Below are positions 58,301 through 60,966 of a DNA stretch of 64,000 bases, in pieces. A program made the position numbers and the translations under genes. Origin of the DNA: Fasciolopsis buskii (lineage: Eukaryota; Platyhelminthes; Trematoda; Plagiorchiida; Fasciolidae); assembly GCA_008360955.1 (NCBI GenBank), contig LUCM01009864.1, forward strand, positions 656,403 to 720,402. Reading direction: 5' to 3'. The notes beneath the pieces were generated by a model. The model worked only from the letters and a program-made list of their open reading frames with translations, searched no databases and was not told where the DNA came from. Every line of letters starts with the position of its first letter. Within the stretch, counting starts at the first letter, position 1.

Positions 58301-60908
58301 GCCGCCCCACTTGCTTTTGAACCTGTCACAAAATTAGACTACTTTTCTGTCCCAGAATTGGGGCGGACGGGAAGTTTCTCATCCAGCATTCGTTCAGGCC
58401 TTTAGCAGGTTGCGTCATCCCCCTTAGTGTAAACGAACTAATCTGTTAGTTGTCGCCCCAGGCACGACCCGTCCTCCCTTGTCCCATGACCCTATCAGCC
58501 CGAAAAAGGGGAGCTTTGCGCATGCGGCACCAACTCGCAGCCACACCGTGGACATAATGAATTAACCAACATGATTCCGTTTGCCATCAATGGTATAGGA
58601 TAGACGTGCAACTTACCCGCATTCCAATCATAAAAGAATTTAAGTGGCCAACAGTTCTTGATAATTGTATAATCCGGCCAAGGTGCGCCGGGACTGATGC
58701 GCAACGTACGCTGACCTGGAGAGACAAAAGGAAAAGCAGTGTCGAAAATTCCGCACCAATTATATGGGATTGAAAAGGAAATCGGGTATTCAATTTGTGA
58801 AATCAAAATAGTTTGCGTTTTCGATACCAACATGTTCTGCTCGTTGGCATTCCATTAAACCTATGCTATCTACCATCTATATTTGAGCACGCTTCCGAAG
58901 AGGTGTCATCTCTGAACAAACACTGCCCTTCCACTGAAACCTTCCTTGAGAAGAACACCCGATGGATTTAGATCGTCCTTAAGTCTTTAGTTGAAAAAAG
59001 GACACGTTTGCAGAAGTGCCAATCGCAACGACGTCTGAAATGTACTCTAGCGGATTCACACAACATGTCCCCTCTTCACGATTGGCAACGGTGGGGCCAG
59101 AAGAAAATTGCTCGATCCACAAGGGTGTTCACCTCGTGAGACGGATTGTTGTTTGACAGAGAGAGTCAACGTTCTTCGACGATCTACTCAAATTAGGGAG
59201 ACAGTGTTCAAGAATGGGAACGTCCACACAAAGGCCGAATAAGACGAAAACATTTCATACAGATTGGGAATGAAGCCAATTAAATTTAATAGATTTATTC
59301 AGAATATCACGGAAACCAATATGACAGACCAGCTGATCAGTACCCAGAATCATATATTTCGGGGTTTCGATTTTCCGGCCTCTTCAGCTCTTAACGATCA
59401 TCTCAAAACCGATCGGTAATGAGAAGCATACAAAGACCTGAAAAATTTGAAAATCAAAATTCCAATGTTTACAGCACTTAAATTGTAATGAATGTCGCCA
59501 AATCGAACATAAAAGATCTATGGTTTGAACACAAAAGTGGTACACAAAAAAAGAAAGCGAGCAGTATACTCTTTTATTTTTGTTTCATTTACAGATATGT
59601 TATCAGTGACATCAAACAAAGAATTTGAACGAAAAAGCAATTCGGAGCAAACCTCCTGGTCGAAACACGTTGGGAAGGACTCGTGTGTAGGAAACGTTCC
59701 TAGAAGAAGATCAGTGATCGCGCCTTCCGAGCTTAGGAAACATGGCTGGGGTATCCTCTCGTCGGGCAGTAAGCTGGCAAACCACTGACCTCCACAGGTG
59801 ACCTAGCCATTCGTATGAGACGTTACGTAAACAAGGCAGCTGCATTGGTCTTTTTGGTCAAGAATTAACACATGCCCATCCACCTTCCTACCCGAGAGTA
59901 TAGCACACGGTGAACCAGGCGATCCGATAGTACAAGGAATAAAAAACCCAAATGCCTTAACTTACAAGGATTAAGTGTTTTGTCTAAGGATTGAACATCA
60001 AGACCTAGTATGCGGCACCAAAGATCTGAGATACTGAGGAAATTCTACCGCCAATTTTGAGCAACACCAGGAGGAAACTAATCAAATGTGGCGACGGAAC
60101 TTCCTGTGCAATTCAGAAGTTGCTCAGAAAAGCATTACGAAATAATAAATTTTTTCATCTTGCGATAAAAACCCGAGAAGAGTGATTAAATGCTTGTACT
60201 CGAAAGGAACGACAGAACATAGAAAAGGGAAACAATTAAGACGATATCAGAAATGCAAAAAAAGAAACGAAATAATATGGAAAGGAAAGTGATAGTGAAG
60301 CAGCTGCTTAGTTACGGTCAAGAGAACGTATATATGACCTAAGAGAAGAATCACTAGTTAGCCGGATGACTTTTTGTTGAACTCTGTCCAGCAAGACCAG
60401 CGCGACACACGAAGGTCAATCACAAACATGAATGCACTGTTCAAGTACCTGGCGGACTCGAACTCAATGTGAAGGGCGAACCGAGGAAGTAAAAGGAGCG
60501 TCTCGCGCGGCGTGAGCAGCAAGCGTGGGTCAGAACAGGGTTCAACAAATAACTCACAGACGCACTCTCGGTGGGGTGAAGGAAACGGCCGAAAGAAGAG
60601 GAGTCGCAGGTAAATTTAACTGAAGAAAATATAAGATGGTTAGAGCCAGAGAAATGAATTCCCCCTGAATGATTCACAGACTACGAGTAAGCGATATAAA
60701 CATCATTGAGAAGATGAACAAGGAAATTTGAATGAGAGTCTAAACAATATTCGTATGAAATGGACAAAAGCATCCAGGTTAGGAAACATGTAAAATATTC
60801 AAAGTAATAGATAAAAATTAACTTCTAAGGATCAAAAACATGCTCATCTGAATTTGCGAGACAACCAAACAGACTCACAACATGAACCGTTAATGCCAAT
60901 TCTGGTAT

Positions 60909-60966
<58 letters not shown>
